Positions 37,051 to 45,887 of a stretch of DNA of 64,000 nt are shown here, piece after piece. The stretch lies in contig NZ_JATM01000002.1 of the NCBI RefSeq assembly GCF_002003665.1, positions 186,001 through 250,000 on the forward strand. The letters are read 5' to 3'. Under the pieces are notes generated by a model. It did not search any database. It had not been told where the DNA came from and was given only the letters and a program-made list of their open reading frames with translations. Source of the stretch: Bombella intestini (GTDB lineage: Bacteria > Pseudomonadota > Alphaproteobacteria > Acetobacterales > Acetobacteraceae). Every line of letters begins with the position of its first letter. The stretch's first letter is position 1. The translations under genes were made by a program, and so were the position numbers.

Positions 37051-38267
37051 GGGAAAAGCAGGCGCAGGATGCAGGCCATAACAAAGCGGGAGAAACAGGG
37101 ATGACACAGAAAGCAGACAAAAGGGCCGGGGATGCTCGTCCGCAGGCTAGTGTCACAAAGGATGTTCCGGCTGATGGAGATGCACTGGCCAGAGAGAGGC
37201 GGCGACGCTGGCCTTTCCTGCTGGCTGGAGGAATTATTGGTGTTTTCATTGTCAGTGTGTTGGCCATCGTTTTTATTCCCGCTGCACAGGTCTGGACGAA
37301 CGATGCCTATGTGACAGCGCATTACAGTGTCATTGCGCCGCGTGTGCCCGGTCAGGTCATTTCCGTTGCAGTGGATGATAACCAAACCGTCCATGCTGGG
37401 GATGTTCTGGTGCAGCTTGACCCTCGGGATTATCAGACGACTTTGGATCAAGCCCGTGCGGTAGAAGCGCATGATCGTGCTCTCGTGATGGATGCTGCCG
37501 CTAGTGTGGCCCGTCAGCCCGCTATTATTGCTGAAGCAAAGGCTCGGGTGGCTCAGCTTTCCGCTCAGCTTCTTTTTGCCAAACAGAATGCTAATCGTTA
37601 TGCCCATTTGGCTCTCAATGGTGCAGGAAGCCGGGAGGAGGGCGAGCGGACCCGTGCCAATCTGGATGATCTGACAGCCTCTCTTCAGGCGGCGGAAGCC
37701 CAAAGAGATGCCGCCGAGGCGCAGCTGCGTGTGCTGGAAGCTCGGCAGGATTCAAGCCGCCGTCAGGTGGATGTTGATCGGGCACGGGTGCATCAGGCTG
37801 AGCTGAACTTGTCTTATACAGCTATCCGTGCCCCTTTTGATGGTATGGTGGGGGAACGTACCGTCCAGAGTGGTAATTATGTACCCGATGGGGCGGCTTT
37901 AATGGTTCTCGTGCCGATGGATCAGCTCTGGATTGAGGCGAATTACCGGGAGCTTGCCCTCCAGAACATGCGCCCCGGTCAGAAGGCCCGCATCCATGTG
38001 GATGCCTATGATATCGACCTTGATGGCGTTGTGGATAGTGTGCCACCGGCCTCTGGTGCAGCTTTTGCGCCTTTGGCACCGGAGAATGCTACAGGTAACT
38101 TTACTAAGATTGTCCAACGGTTACCCGTCAAGATTACGCTGGTTCCGGGGCAGCCTCTGGCCCGTTTGCTGCGGATGGGCTTCTCTGTTGAGACGACTGT
38201 GGAAACGGGGTTGAGTTCTGTGGTTAGGGCGCAGACACGGACAGACCGGGCGGTGACGGATAAATGA
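37047..38267 (+). CDS. EmrA/HlyD-type membrane fusion protein
   Basis: Periplasmic adaptor linking the MFS pump to the outer-membrane channel; 406 residues. A cytoplasmic charged N-terminus of about 50 residues is followed by one membrane helix (about 53-78), then the lipoyl/barrel halves (SVIAPRVPGQVISVAVDDNQ near the start, LSYTAIRAPFDGMVGERTV later) flanking a coiled-coil hairpin (about 130-250). Overlaps of four bases on both sides show operon coupling. Confidence 0.92.
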   Translation: MREKQAQDAGHNKAGETGMTQKADKRAGDARPQASVTKDVPADGDALARERRRRWPFLLAGGIIGVFIVSVLAIVFIPAAQVWTNDAYVTAHYSVIAPRVPGQVISVAVDDNQTVHAGDVLVQLDPRDYQTTLDQARAVEAHDRALVMDAAASVARQPAIIAEAKARVAQLSAQLLFAKQNANRYAHLALNGAGSREEGERTRANLDDLTASLQAAEAQRDAAEAQLRVLEARQDSSRRQVDVDRARVHQAELNLSYTAIRAPFDGMVGERTVQSGNYVPDGAALMVLVPMDQLWIEANYRELALQNMRPGQKARIHVDAYDIDLDGVVDSVPPASGAAFAPLAPENATGNFTKIVQRLPVKITLVPGQPLARLLRMGFSVETTVETGLSSVVRAQTRTDRAVTDK

Positions 38268-39796
38268 GTATGCAGGGTCTGTCGGTCCGGTATTGGAAGG
38301 CAACAGTGGGGCTGGCTCTGTTAGCTCTCGGTGGCTGTGTGCGGATGGGGCCGGATTATCACACGCCGAAGGAAGCTGATCAGCCTGCGGCGTGGCAGAA
38401 GGCGGCAGATGCACGGGAAAAGCGGAGCCGTGGTTTTACAAGCCCTGCCACGGTGGATGTTAGCTGGTGGCAGCAATGGCATGACCCGGTTCTGAACCGG
38501 CTGATTGAGCGGCTCTCACGGGAGAATCTGGATATCCGGCAGGCGGCCACCCGTGTTCTTCAGGCTCGTGGGCAGTTGAAGGTTGTGGCCGCAGAGGGTG
38601 TGCCAAGCCTGAATTGGGCCGGGTCATACACATGGACACAACAGAGCCGGAAAGGTTTTCTGACACTGGCCCAGCCAGCACCGGGTTCTAATCTGCAATA
38701 TGAGCAATATGCCAATATTGGCTCTGTCTCGTGGGATTTAGACGTTTTTGGCCGTATTCGTCGCCTTGTAGAAGCCGGCAAGGCCCATGTGGAAGAGCAG
38801 CAGGCTTATGCTCAGGGTATTGCGCTGGCCCGTCTTGCCGATTTTGTGGAAGCCTATCTACGCCTGCGGGCAGTCCAAGCACAGATAGGCCTGACAGAGC
38901 GGCATCAGGCCCTTGTACGGCATGATCTGGCCCTCGTTCTGGCCCGCCAGAAAGAAGGTGCGGCGAATGATCTGGAAGTGGCACAGGCCCGTGGGCAGGT
39001 GGAACAGACAGACAGTGCCCTGCCAGCGCTGCGGGACATGCAGGCCGCCTTGATTAATACGATGGGTGTTATGCTGGACCTTCCACCTCGTGCGCTGGAG
39101 GAAGAGCTGATGCCAGTTCGGCCCCAGCTGGACGTACCTGTTTCGGTGGGGGTGGATGTGCCTTCTAGTCTGGCACAGCGGAGGCCGGATATTATGGTGG
39201 CGGATGCCCGCCTCCATGCGGCTACGGCCGAAGTTGGGGCTGCAAAGGCGGCGTTTTATCCAGATATTAACCTAGCGGGTAATTTAGGGACGCAGAGCCT
39301 CTCGGCAGGAGACTTCTTCATGCCTGCGGCCAAATATTTCACCCTCGGCCCGACTGTGAATGTACCGATCTTTGAAGGTGGACGCCTGCGGGGCACATTA
39401 GCTTTGAAGAAAGCCGAGCAGCAGGAAGCGGCTTTGGCTTATCGTCAGACGGTCCTGAATGCATGGCGGGATGTAGATGATGCCATCACGCGGTTAGCTC
39501 AGATTCAACTCCGTTATCAGCATGTTACGGAGTTAGTGCAGCAGAATCGTAAGGCCTATAACGCCGCCCGTCTGCAATATGCGGATGGGGCTGTCCCCTT
39601 TTTGGAGGTGGATAGGGCGGAATCCATGCTGCTTTCTAGTCAGGTAACGTTGGCGGATCTGCGGATGGAAACAACGCTGGCCGCCGTTAGCCTGTATCGT
39701 GCTTTGGGCGGGGGGTGGCAGCCCGTGCTTGCCGCTACCGAACAGCGCATGGCCGCTGATGCTAAGGATGAAAAGGAAGAGAACGCAGCCCGATAA
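38264..39796 (+). CDS. NodT/TolC-family outer-membrane efflux lipoprotein
   Basis: Outer-membrane channel of the tripartite pump; 510 residues. A lipobox (LALGGC, about residue 26) gives a lipid anchor, and VRMGPDYHTP is the usual NodT N-terminus. Two tandem TolC-type repeats follow, with SLAQRRPDIMVADARLHAAT and FYPDINLAGNLG as signature segments. The last 25 residues are charged. It is the third gene of the operon. Confidence 0.92.
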   Translation: MSMQGLSVRYWKATVGLALLALGGCVRMGPDYHTPKEADQPAAWQKAADAREKRSRGFTSPATVDVSWWQQWHDPVLNRLIERLSRENLDIRQAATRVLQARGQLKVVAAEGVPSLNWAGSYTWTQQSRKGFLTLAQPAPGSNLQYEQYANIGSVSWDLDVFGRIRRLVEAGKAHVEEQQAYAQGIALARLADFVEAYLRLRAVQAQIGLTERHQALVRHDLALVLARQKEGAANDLEVAQARGQVEQTDSALPALRDMQAALINTMGVMLDLPPRALEEELMPVRPQLDVPVSVGVDVPSSLAQRRPDIMVADARLHAATAEVGAAKAAFYPDINLAGNLGTQSLSAGDFFMPAAKYFTLGPTVNVPIFEGGRLRGTLALKKAEQQEAALAYRQTVLNAWRDVDDAITRLAQIQLRYQHVTELVQQNRKAYNAARLQYADGAVPFLEVDRAESMLLSSQVTLADLRMETTLAAVSLYRALGGGWQPVLAATEQRMAADAKDEKEENAAR

Positions 39797-39883
39797 GGCA
39801 CAGATGGTGAGAAAGTGGCTTTTTGCGGTCTGTTTACATGAATCTGTCTTGCACAGCGGGAAGGCCGGGGATATGCCACAAAC

Positions 39884-41473
39884 ATGACTGATACACGCTT
39901 TTCTCCCCGTCGTGCCCTTCTGTCCGTTTCCGACAAGACAGGGCTGGTTGATCTGGCTCGTGCCCTTGTGGCCCAGAATGTTGAGATCCTTTCCACTGGT
40001 GGTTCCGCCCGCACATTGCGTGAGGCTGGCCTGCCGGTAAAGGAGGTCTCCGAGCATACAGGCTTCCCTGAGATTCTGGATGGTCGGGTTAAAACATTGG
40101 TGCCATGGATTCATGGTGGCATCCTTGGCCGGCGGGACAAGGCAGAGCATAAGGCGCAGATGCAGGAGCATGGCATTGCTCCGATTGATCTGGTTTGTGT
40201 CAATCTCTACCCCTTTGCTGCCACTGTGGCTTCTGGTGCGGATGCAGAGCAGTGCGTAGAGAATATTGATATTGGTGGCCCGGCTATGGTGCGGGCTGCA
40301 GCCAAGAATTTTGCGTCTGTTGCTATTCTGACAAGCCCTGCTCAGTATGCAGGTTTTCTTGCCGCTCTGGAGCAGGGTGGAACGACACTGGCAGAACGCC
40401 GGGAGTGGGCAGCTGCGGCCTACACCCATACGGCAGCCTATGACGGGATGATCTCCGCTTGGTTTACTCGTCAAGGTAGTGAAGAAGGCAAGGTTGCTCT
40501 GCCGCCCGTCCTTACACTGTCCGGCCAGCGTGATGAGCTGCTGCGCTATGGTGAGAACCCCCATCAGGCAGCAGCTTTCTATCGGGATGGCAGCACACGG
40601 CCCGGTTTGGCGACTGCAAAGCAGATTCAGGGTAAGGCCCTGAGCTACAACAACCTGAATGATACAGATGCCGCCTTTGAAGCCGTGGCCGAATTTGACG
40701 AGCCAACGGTGGTGATCGTCAAGCACGCCAACCCGTGCGGTGTAGCCTCCGCCGCTACGCTGGTTGAGGCATGGAAGGCCGCTCTGCGCTGTGACCCGGT
40801 CTCCGCCTTTGGTGGCATTGTGGCCCTGAACCGTAAGCTGGATGAAGCCACGGCTGAGCAGATCAGTGCGATCTTCACCGAGGTGATTGTGGCTCCTGAT
40901 GCTGATGAAGGGGCGAAGGCTATTCTGGCCAAAAAGAAGAATCTGCGCCTGCTGCTGACAGGCGGCGTGCCAGATGCACAGGCACCGGGTCTGTCCTTCC
41001 GTTCTGTTTCTGGCGGATTCCTTGCCCAGAGCCGGGATAACGGGCATGTCACGGAAGATATGCTGAAGGTTGTGACGAAGCGTAAGCCGACAGCGCAGGA
41101 AATGGCAGACCTTCTGTTCTCCTTCCGTGTTGCCAAACATGTGAAATCGAACGCCGTGATCTATGTGAAGAATCAGGCTACGGTGGGCATTGGTGCCGGG
41201 CAGATGTCTCGTGTGGACAGTGCACGGATTGCCGCCCGCAAGAGCGAAGATGCCGCTCATGCAGCTGGGGAGTCCGAGGCTTTGACCAAGGGATCCGTTG
41301 CTGCCTCTGATGCTTTCTTCCCCTTTGCCGATGGGTTGGAGAGCGTGGTTGCAGCAGGGGCTACAGCCGTCATTCAGCCCGGTGGGTCCATCCGGGATCA
41401 GGAAGTGATTGACGCTGCAGATGCTGCGGGTATTGCTATGGTCTTTACGGGGATGCGCCACTTCAGACATTGA
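39884..41473 (+). CDS. purH: Bifunctional AICAR formyltransferase/IMP cyclohydrolase
   Basis: Last two steps of IMP synthesis; 529 residues. The N-terminal cyclohydrolase domain starts [19 protein letters not shown] and has the phosphate-site [13 protein letters not shown]. The formyltransferase domain carries the catalytic Lys-His in [12 protein letters not shown] and ends [21 protein letters not shown], then MRHFRH. Its stop overlaps the leader of the next gene. It starts 87 bases after the efflux operon. Confidence 0.97.
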   Translation: MTDTRFSPRRALLSVSDKTGLVDLARALVAQNVEILSTGGSARTLREAGLPVKEVSEHTGFPEILDGRVKTLVPWIHGGILGRRDKAEHKAQMQEHGIAPIDLVCVNLYPFAATVASGADAEQCVENIDIGGPAMVRAAAKNFASVAILTSPAQYAGFLAALEQGGTTLAERREWAAAAYTHTAAYDGMISAWFTRQGSEEGKVALPPVLTLSGQRDELLRYGENPHQAAAFYRDGSTRPGLATAKQIQGKALSYNNLNDTDAAFEAVAEFDEPTVVIVKHANPCGVASAATLVEAWKAALRCDPVSAFGGIVALNRKLDEATAEQISAIFTEVIVAPDADEGAKAILAKKKNLRLLLTGGVPDAQAPGLSFRSVSGGFLAQSRDNGHVTEDMLKVVTKRKPTAQEMADLLFSFRVAKHVKSNAVIYVKNQATVGIGAGQMSRVDSARIAARKSEDAAHAAGESEALTKGSVAASDAFFPFADGLESVVAAGATAVIQPGGSIRDQEVIDAADAAGIAMVFTGMRHFRH

Positions 41474-41481
41474 GGTTTATG

Positions 41482-41868
41482 ATGATCACCCGATTTTCTG
41501 CTCTTTCCGTACTGATAGCTGGGCTGGCTGGTCTGTTCCCCGTGGCCTCCCATGCGGCGGACTGCCAGTATGACGTAAAGCCAGTGCCGGTTTTTACCGG
41601 CACGGTCAGTCGGATCACGGGTGATGGCGTCCTACTTTCTGATGGGCGGGATGTCGTCATGCCGGAGTCCCTGTTGCCTTTTGTTCGTCTGTCCAATGAT
41701 GTGAAAGTGCATGGGCTGCTCAGTCTGGATGGGCGGAAAATCTGGGTTCTAGCCCTCTATGATAAAGATAAGTTGGTTTGTCCTTCGGTTCTGGATGTCC
41801 GTAAGGGAGCTTATCCCGGTTCAGCGGCTTATGATGTGATCCAGCACCAGGGAAGCGAGGCTCCCTGA
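41482..41868 (+). CDS. Secreted small protein between purH and nadK
   Basis: A 128-residue protein with a signal peptide ending SHAADCQ. The mature domain is about 100 residues of beta-strand character with two cysteines (ADCQ and LVCPSV) that could pair. It resembles no family I can name. GAGG lies six bases before the ATG at 41482; ATG at 41479 and TTG at 41470 are alternatives. It sits 8 bases after purH and 8 bases before nadK, so the three genes are probably co-transcribed. Confidence 0.7.
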   Translation: MITRFSALSVLIAGLAGLFPVASHAADCQYDVKPVPVFTGTVSRITGDGVLLSDGRDVVMPESLLPFVRLSNDVKVHGLLSLDGRKIWVLALYDKDKLVCPSVLDVRKGAYPGSAAYDVIQHQGSEAP

Positions 41869-41876
41869 GGCGGCGT

Positions 41877-42635
41877 ATGAATATAGCTTTCGTTGCTGCT
41901 CCTACCGAGGCTGCACAGGAGGCGTTGAAGCGTTTTACCGGGCGATACGGTAATGTTCCGCTGGAGCAGGCCGAGGTGCTGGTGTGCCTAGGTGGGGATG
42001 GCTTTATGCTGGAGACGTTGCTGCATATCTGCGGTAGTGATGTCCCTGTTTTCGGTATGAATTACGGGACGATCGGGTTCCTGATGAACTGCCCGGAAGA
42101 AGACCATCTTCCACAACGTCTGGCTCATGCTCAGCATACGGAAATCGCTCCCTTGCATATGTGGGCACGGACCAATTCTGGGGAGATTCATGAGGGTATA
42201 GGCTTTAATGACGTGTTCCTGTATCGGGAAACCCGTCAGACGGTCCATATTGGCATTGAGATTGATGGTCGGATGCGGATGCCCCGCCTGACATGTGATG
42301 GCATCATTTTGTCGACCCCCGCAGGCTCGACCGCATATAACCGTTCCGCCCATGGGCCAATTATTCCCTTGGGGGCAGAGCTTTTGTCTCTGACACCCAT
42401 TTCCCCCTTTCATCCCCGGCATTGGCGGGGGGCCCTCTTACCTGCAGGGGTGACGGTCCGTTTCACCCTATCTGACACAGAGAAGCGTCCCGCTTCGGCT
42501 GTTGCAGGGCCGGAGGAGATTCGTGATGTGGATGAAGTGATTGTCCGGTTGGATAATGAAAAGAAAGTAACGCTTCTATTCGACCCAGATCATAGCCTGT
42601 CAGAACGGATTATTGCGGAACAATTTGCCGAATAG
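41877..42635 (+). CDS. nadK: NAD kinase
   Basis: Phosphorylates NAD to NADP; 252 residues, the compact alphaproteobacterial length. The GGDG motif is in VCLGGDGFMLE, followed by GMNYGTIGFLMN. The second motif is CDGIILSTPAGSTAYNRSA. It is the last gene of the purH group; a 126-base gap follows. Confidence 0.94.
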   Translation: MNIAFVAAPTEAAQEALKRFTGRYGNVPLEQAEVLVCLGGDGFMLETLLHICGSDVPVFGMNYGTIGFLMNCPEEDHLPQRLAHAQHTEIAPLHMWARTNSGEIHEGIGFNDVFLYRETRQTVHIGIEIDGRMRMPRLTCDGIILSTPAGSTAYNRSAHGPIIPLGAELLSLTPISPFHPRHWRGALLPAGVTVRFTLSDTEKRPASAVAGPEEIRDVDEVIVRLDNEKKVTLLFDPDHSLSERIIAEQFAE

Positions 42636-42761
42636 AGCGTACCGCTTGTAGGGTGGCACACTTGTTTTATGTCCGTCCGAGGGTGTTCGGCGGAAATGTT
42701 GCTTTATGTCTGGTCAGTTCTCTTTTACTCTTGGTTCTCTTAGTCGAGATGGAGAGATGAG

Positions 42762-43238
42762 ATGCGTGGGACCATTCTAAATTACGATGTGAAGCAAGGT
42801 GAGGGCATTATCAGCGGGGATGACGGCAAACGTTATTCTTTTAAGGGAAGCAGCTTCGGGTCTGAAGGTGCCCTACTGCGTAACGGCACGGCAGTTGATT
42901 TTGAAGTGCAAGATGATAAGGCTCAGTCCATCTTCGCAGTTCCGCCAGTTCGGCAAGAGGGATTGGGGAATGTCTTTGATGGGATTGGTGGTAAATCCAA
43001 AATGATCGCTGGGCTGTTGGCCCTTTTTTGTGGCGGGGTAGGCGTCCACAAGTTTTATCTGGGTTACAACCGGACTGGTGTCATCATGCTGTTGGTGACG
43101 ATATTTGGGATTATCCTATTGGGCTTCCCGAGCCTCATCATCGCTATTATCGCCTTTATTGAAGGCATTATCTACATGACAAAATCCGATGAGGATTTTT
43201 ATTTGACGTACGTTAAGAACAAAAAGGAATGGTTCTAA
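42762..43238 (+). CDS. TM2-domain protein with an N-terminal OB/cold-shock-like domain
   Basis: A 158-residue protein. Residues 1-60 form a small beta domain (RGTILNYDVKQGEGIISGDD, then RYSFKGSSF) like a cold-shock or OB fold. Residues 75-140 are a TM2 domain: two membrane helices with KSKMIAGLLALFCGGVGVHK and FYLGYNRTG between them. The C-terminus is charged. Proteins of this layout exist in other proteobacteria, but I know of no established function. It is flanked by a terminator-like hairpin. Confidence 0.8.
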   Translation: MRGTILNYDVKQGEGIISGDDGKRYSFKGSSFGSEGALLRNGTAVDFEVQDDKAQSIFAVPPVRQEGLGNVFDGIGGKSKMIAGLLALFCGGVGVHKFYLGYNRTGVIMLLVTIFGIILLGFPSLIIAIIAFIEGIIYMTKSDEDFYLTYVKNKKEWF

Positions 43239-43268
43239 TCATCTCTGCTTCGACAGGTGAGATGACAG

Positions 43269-43307
43269 GCAGCCCGGAATATCTTTTGATGGGATATTCC
43301 GGGCTGC
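43269..43307. terminator. Perfect 15-bp hairpin between convergent genes
   Basis: GCAGCCCGGAATATC pairs exactly with GATATTCCGGGCTGC over a nine-base loop. It lies between the TM2 gene and the converging hydroxyacid dehydrogenase. No T tract follows, so it may block read-through by stem strength alone. Confidence 0.6.
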
Positions 43308-43325
43308 ATGCGTTTGGAAGGCCAA

Positions 43326-44273
43326 TTAGCAGGCTGGTGTGAGCAAAGGCTTGCCGCTGAAATGGGCTAGAAGATTGTCGATGATATTCTGCCCCATGGC
43401 CAGCCGTGTCTCGATTGTGGCGGAAGCCTGATGTGGCTGTAGCACGACATTATCTAGCGTTAGGAAGGCCGGATTGATTGTCGGTTCGTTTTGGAAGACA
43501 TCAAGTCCAGCCCCGGCGATGCTTTTGCTCTTCAGGGCTGCCAGCAGGGCTTCTTCATCAATAACACTGCCTCGGGCTGTGTTGATCAGCACACCATCCT
43601 TGCCGAGTGCTGCCAATATGTCAGCATTGATGATATTTTTTGTCGCCGCAGTAGCAGGAAGTGTGATGACGAGGACATCTGCCCACGCCGCTAGTGCTTT
43701 GAGGCTGGGCTCGAACGGTAGGGAGCTACCTTCACGAGGATGGGGGTTAAAGTAAGCAACTTCCATATTGCTGGCTTGTGCCCGTCGTGCCACGGCCTGA
43801 CCGATGCGGCCAAAACCAGCAATACCCAGCTTCCGGCCATTGAGAGAATGGGCCAGAGGAGGCAGTTTCCCGGCTGCCCAGTTGCCATCAAGCAGGAACT
43901 GTTCATTAGCCTTGAGATTACGCTTCAAGGCCAGCAGGAGGAGCATGGCCATGTCGGCGACATCATTAGTGGAAATGTCCGTGGTGACGGTCACCCGGAT
44001 ATGCCTCTTTCGGGCTTCTGTAAGGTCGATCCTGTCCAGTCCAACCCCGTTAACGGCAATAATCTCCAGATGTGGCAGAGCGGCCATGACCTCAGGTGCT
44101 ACGCCGTAGGAGCCTCCTGTAGCAATGGCTCGGATATCCGGCGCAATCTTGGTCAGATCATCCATATTGGTGAAAGGATGGATGATGAAATGTTCCGCCA
44201 GTACCGCCAAGGTGGGTTCTGGAAGAGGCTCCAACAGAAGCAGATGCTGTTTTGTCCAAGATGATGCAGTCAT
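43326..44273 (-). CDS. D-isomer 2-hydroxyacid dehydrogenase (GhrB-like)
   Basis: NAD(P)-dependent reductase of 2-keto acids such as glyoxylate or hydroxypyruvate; 315 residues. The nucleotide-binding motif is LGIAGFGRIGQAVARRAQ. The catalytic Arg is in NTARGSVIDE, the Glu in DVFQNEP and the His in VVLQPHQASAT. The exact substrate cannot be read from sequence. Confidence 0.9.
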   Translation of the reverse strand: MTASSWTKQHLLLLEPLPEPTLAVLAEHFIIHPFTNMDDLTKIAPDIRAIATGGSYGVAPEVMAALPHLEIIAVNGVGLDRIDLTEARKRHIRVTVTTDISTNDVADMAMLLLLALKRNLKANEQFLLDGNWAAGKLPPLAHSLNGRKLGIAGFGRIGQAVARRAQASNMEVAYFNPHPREGSSLPFEPSLKALAAWADVLVITLPATAATKNIINADILAALGKDGVLINTARGSVIDEEALLAALKSKSIAGAGLDVFQNEPTINPAFLTLDNVVLQPHQASATIETRLAMGQNIIDNLLAHFSGKPLLTPAC

Positions 44274-44325
44274 GATGCATACTTTCAGAAAGAAGGAGAT
44301 GGCTGGTTTGGGGGCCGGCTATCGT

Positions 44326-44817
44326 TTAGCGGGAGGATGGGGTGTCCAGATAACGGGCGGCTAAGGCTTTACACCCTGCCTCGACATCACGCCATGTGGT
44401 TTCAAAACCATCTTCAGAGCCATAATAGGGGTCTATAACATCCCGCCCTTGCTGGCCGGGGACATGGTCTAAGAGAAGGCTGACACGGGCTTTGCTGCCA
44501 GAGGGTTGAAGCTTTTTCAGGGCAGTAAGGTGAGATTTGTCTAGGGCGATGATATGGTCGAACCTATCAAAATCCATAGTCCTAACTTGGCGCGCCCGTA
44601 AGGGGTTGCCATCTAGGCCATGACGCTTTGCCGTGGCGCGGGCGCGCGGGTCTGGTCGGTCACCTTCGTGCCAGTTTCCTGTCCCGGCGGAATCAATATC
44701 AACCGTCAGACCACGTTGTTCGGCCTCTCGCCGCATGGCGAGTTCGGCCAAGGGCGAACGGCAGATATTGCCAGTGCAGACAAAAAGAAAAGAAGGAAAG
44801 GGAGAAGAGTGTGTCAT
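44326..44817 (-). CDS. Low-molecular-weight protein tyrosine phosphatase
   Basis: Cytoplasmic phosphatase of 163 residues. The catalytic loop C-x5-R is near residues 14-20 (FVCTGNICRSPLAE), and the general acid Asp is in DVIDPYYGSEDGFE. Length is normal. It shares a four-base overlap with the upstream AEC transporter gene, so the two are coupled. No tyrosine kinase or exopolysaccharide gene is nearby. Confidence 0.92.
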   Translation of the reverse strand: MTHSSPFPSFLFVCTGNICRSPLAELAMRREAEQRGLTVDIDSAGTGNWHEGDRPDPRARATAKRHGLDGNPLRARQVRTMDFDRFDHIIALDKSHLTALKKLQPSGSKARVSLLLDHVPGQQGRDVIDPYYGSEDGFETTWRDVEAGCKALAARYLDTPSSR

Positions 44818-45794
44818 GCGTTTGTCAGCCAGATGAAGAATGCCAGAGTCAATATGGAGCTAATTGTACCGAAAAAAAGGACTGAGGCGATCTCACGCTC
44901 CATCATGTGATAGCGCATGGCGAGAATGACATTCATGGCAGCACTGGGCATAGCCATGGCGAGGACCCCTTGTTGCATGGTTAAGGAGGGGAGATGCCAC
45001 AGGAAAGCGAGCGCACAGACGCCAAGCGGGATGAGAATGTTCCTACCCAGCACCATGAGGCCCACAGGTAGGCTGAACCGAACCTGTCGGGCACAGAGGA
45101 CTACGCCAGAGGCGAACAGTGCTGTCCCCCCTGTGGCATGCCCCAGAAGCTGGAGAGAGCTTTTGAGCGGCAAAGGGAGGCGGATATTAGCGAGCACCAT
45201 TAGAAAGGCCAGCATAGGCACCCAGACAACAGGCTCTTTGCAGGAATGGAGAAGATGGCCACCTAGCTCCCGCAATGTGGTTTGCCATGTGGATTGTGCC
45301 TCATCATCCTGACGCTGCCGACGTTGTTGGTCATGGTTCATCAGGATGAGTGTCAGAGGGATCTGACACAGATTCATAACGAGAGATGCAACAGAGATAG
45401 GTACGGCACTGGTCGGGCCAAAGAGCTGCCCAAGAACGGGAATCCCAATAAAAGGAACAGACGGGCCCGTCACGGTCATGGTGATCAGGGCGGCTTCACC
45501 TTGTTTGCGTCCTAGCCCCCAACGCAGAATAGCGAAGAGAACACTATAGACGCCGAGCATGGCTATGAGGATGAGGCCTGCTAACGGCCCTGCCGAGAGA
45601 ACCCGTTCCCGTGGTGTGCTGAGGATAGAGGCTAGAAGAGCCAGTGGTAAAGCGTAGAGCATGACAAGCCGGATGAGAACACCAGCCTGATGGGAGTCGA
45701 AGTCCCTGCGCCATGCAGCCAGATAGCCTAACCCAAGTGTAACCAATATGGGCAGGATGGCTTCTATAATTGTCAGGAAAAGGGCTGTCGTCAT
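44814..45794 (-). CDS. AEC-family transporter
   Basis: Inner-membrane permease of the auxin efflux carrier family with about ten membrane helices; 326 residues. The N-terminal half begins LTIIEAILPILVTLGLGYLA, and the last helices contain VLAMAMPSAAMNVILAMRY, the usual conserved site of the family. Bacterial members are often malate or other organic-acid carriers; the substrate here is unknown. It forms a two-gene unit with the phosphatase. Confidence 0.85.
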   Translation of the reverse strand: MTTALFLTIIEAILPILVTLGLGYLAAWRRDFDSHQAGVLIRLVMLYALPLALLASILSTPRERVLSAGPLAGLILIAMLGVYSVLFAILRWGLGRKQGEAALITMTVTGPSVPFIGIPVLGQLFGPTSAVPISVASLVMNLCQIPLTLILMNHDQQRRQRQDDEAQSTWQTTLRELGGHLLHSCKEPVVWVPMLAFLMVLANIRLPLPLKSSLQLLGHATGGTALFASGVVLCARQVRFSLPVGLMVLGRNILIPLGVCALAFLWHLPSLTMQQGVLAMAMPSAAMNVILAMRYHMMEREIASVLFFGTISSILTLAFFIWLTNA

Positions 45795-45848
45795 GGGCTG
45801 CCATCAGTCCTGCTTAGGGAAGTGATGAAACAGCCTATGACGTTTCAG

Positions 45849-45880
45849 CCCCCAAGGGAACAGTTCTATTCCCTTGGGGA
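45849..45880 (-). terminator. Hairpin terminator after the Hint protein gene
   Basis: CCCCAAGGGAA pairs with TTCCCTTGGGG (11 bp, 8-base loop), starting about eight bases after the stop on the minus strand. The T tract is weak. Confidence 0.65.
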
Positions 45881-45887
45881 GCAGGTT

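Noticed and set aside
39533-41470. 645-codon frame on the minus strand opposite purH
   Set aside because: Antisense to purH and the end of the NodT-family gene, with low-complexity translation; the plus-strand genes explain the region.
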